From IMG/VR virus record IMGVR_UViG_3300037193_001436, positions 43,210 through 107,209 of that record: a stretch of DNA of 64,000 bases, one strand, 5' to 3'. A model generated the notes under the pieces. That model saw only the letters and a program-made list of their open reading frames with translations, made no database searches and was not told the origin of the DNA. The position numbers and the translations under genes are program-made. This DNA is from a virus. Below, piece by piece: positions 63,620-64,000 of the stretch. Position 1 is the first letter of the stretch, and each line of letters begins with the position of its first letter.

Positions 63620-64000
63620 ATGCCGCTGAAGCTCGACAAGCTGAAAATCGACCGGGGTCTGGGCATCCCGGTCTACCAACAGCTCGCCAACCACCTGCGC
63701 CAGGCGATCGTCACTGGCGACGTCCAGCCAGGCGACACGCTGCCCAGCGCCAAGGACATCCGCCAGCTCACCGGCATCAGCCGGGAGCCGGTCCTGCGGG
63801 CCCTGGACGTCCTCAGGAGCGAGGGCCTGGTCAACCCACCCCGGTCCGGCTTCCTGGCCACAGTGGCCCAGCCACGGCGTCCCAGACTGATGGGTCCGGC
63901 GCGCTACCGCGATCTCCTCAGCCGACTGCGCCAGGGCGAGCCGCTACCGAACGAGAACGCCTTCACCATCGAGAACGGCGCGAAGTGGCGGGACTACACC
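63620..64000 (+). CDS. GntR-family transcription regulator (partial)
   Basis: The gene runs off the right edge after 127 codons. Residues 14-80 form a GntR winged helix: GIPVYQQLANHLRQAIVTGD, TLPSAKDIRQLTGIS and LRALDVLRSEGLV. The C-terminal effector domain is cut off, so the subfamily cannot be given. It may be the repressor of the divergent leftward promoter. Streptomyces mobile elements use GntR-like KorSA as a master repressor, so a role in lysogeny or early control is plausible. Confidence 0.85.
   Translation, partial: MPLKLDKLKIDRGLGIPVYQQLANHLRQAIVTGDVQPGDTLPSAKDIRQLTGISREPVLRALDVLRSEGLVNPPRSGFLATVAQPRRPRLMGPARYRDLLSRLRQGEPLPNENAFTIENGAKWRDYT

Noticed and set aside
1-64000. tRNA, integrase or attachment site
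   Set aside because: No clover-leaf pattern, no tyrosine or serine integrase motif and no convincing attP was seen by eye; a tRNA scan could still find divergent genes.

Overview
The window is 64 kb of a tailed double-stranded DNA bacteriophage with a contractile (myovirus) tail. A sheath, a tube, a tape measure and a full P2/T4-type baseplate set are all present. The host is most likely a high-GC actinobacterium: GC content is high, GTG starts are frequent, and the phage carries two WhiB-family iron-sulphur regulators, an Lsr2-type nucleoid protein and a SpoVS-like protein. I saw no integrase, tRNA gene or CRISPR array. Both window ends cut genes, so the genome is incomplete here.

Nearly everything is transcribed leftward (minus strand), with many ATGA, GTGA or TGATG stop/start overlaps. 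The few rightward genes are two small ones (5554-5730 and 8331-8549), a pair (62330-62839) and a GntR-family regulator entering at the right edge (63620 onward).

Right to left: 63.6-62.8 kb holds the GntR gene, an operator-bearing promoter and three tiny leftward genes. 62.3-57.3 kb holds small, probably early genes, including a WhiB protein, an Lsr2-like protein, a KTSC-domain protein and zinc-knuckle proteins, plus an AT-rich gap of about 390 bp with no supported gene. 57.2-44 kb is packaging and head: large terminase, an unusual set of fibre or decoration genes, portal, scaffold, major capsid protein and connectors. 44.3-27 kb is the tail: terminator candidate, sheath, tube, assembly chaperones with a candidate +1 frameshift, tape measure with two wall-cutting domains, baseplate hub, wedge, J and I proteins, fibres, an SGNH hydrolase and two holin-like membrane proteins.

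26.6-9.2 kb is DNA metabolism. It starts with an AT-hook protein and a winged-helix protein next to four 23-bp iterons (a candidate origin). DnaB-type helicase, primase, SNF2 helicase, a putative ssDNA-binding protein, family A DNA polymerase, RecA-like recombinase, an Hjc-like nuclease, a WhiB protein, a Cas4-like nuclease, a RuvC-like nuclease and a SpoVS-like protein follow. 9.2-0 kb holds the endolysin (a zinc D,D-peptidase), several unknown proteins that may be virion-associated, and at the left edge a nucleotidyltransferase, a HAD-like protein and a truncated protein of uncertain class.

Two recurrent non-coding signals stand out: a 19-bp element GGAAC-N2-GTT-N5-AACG at identical spacing before four leftward genes, and a heptamer AGTTGTT/AACAACT at many gene junctions.
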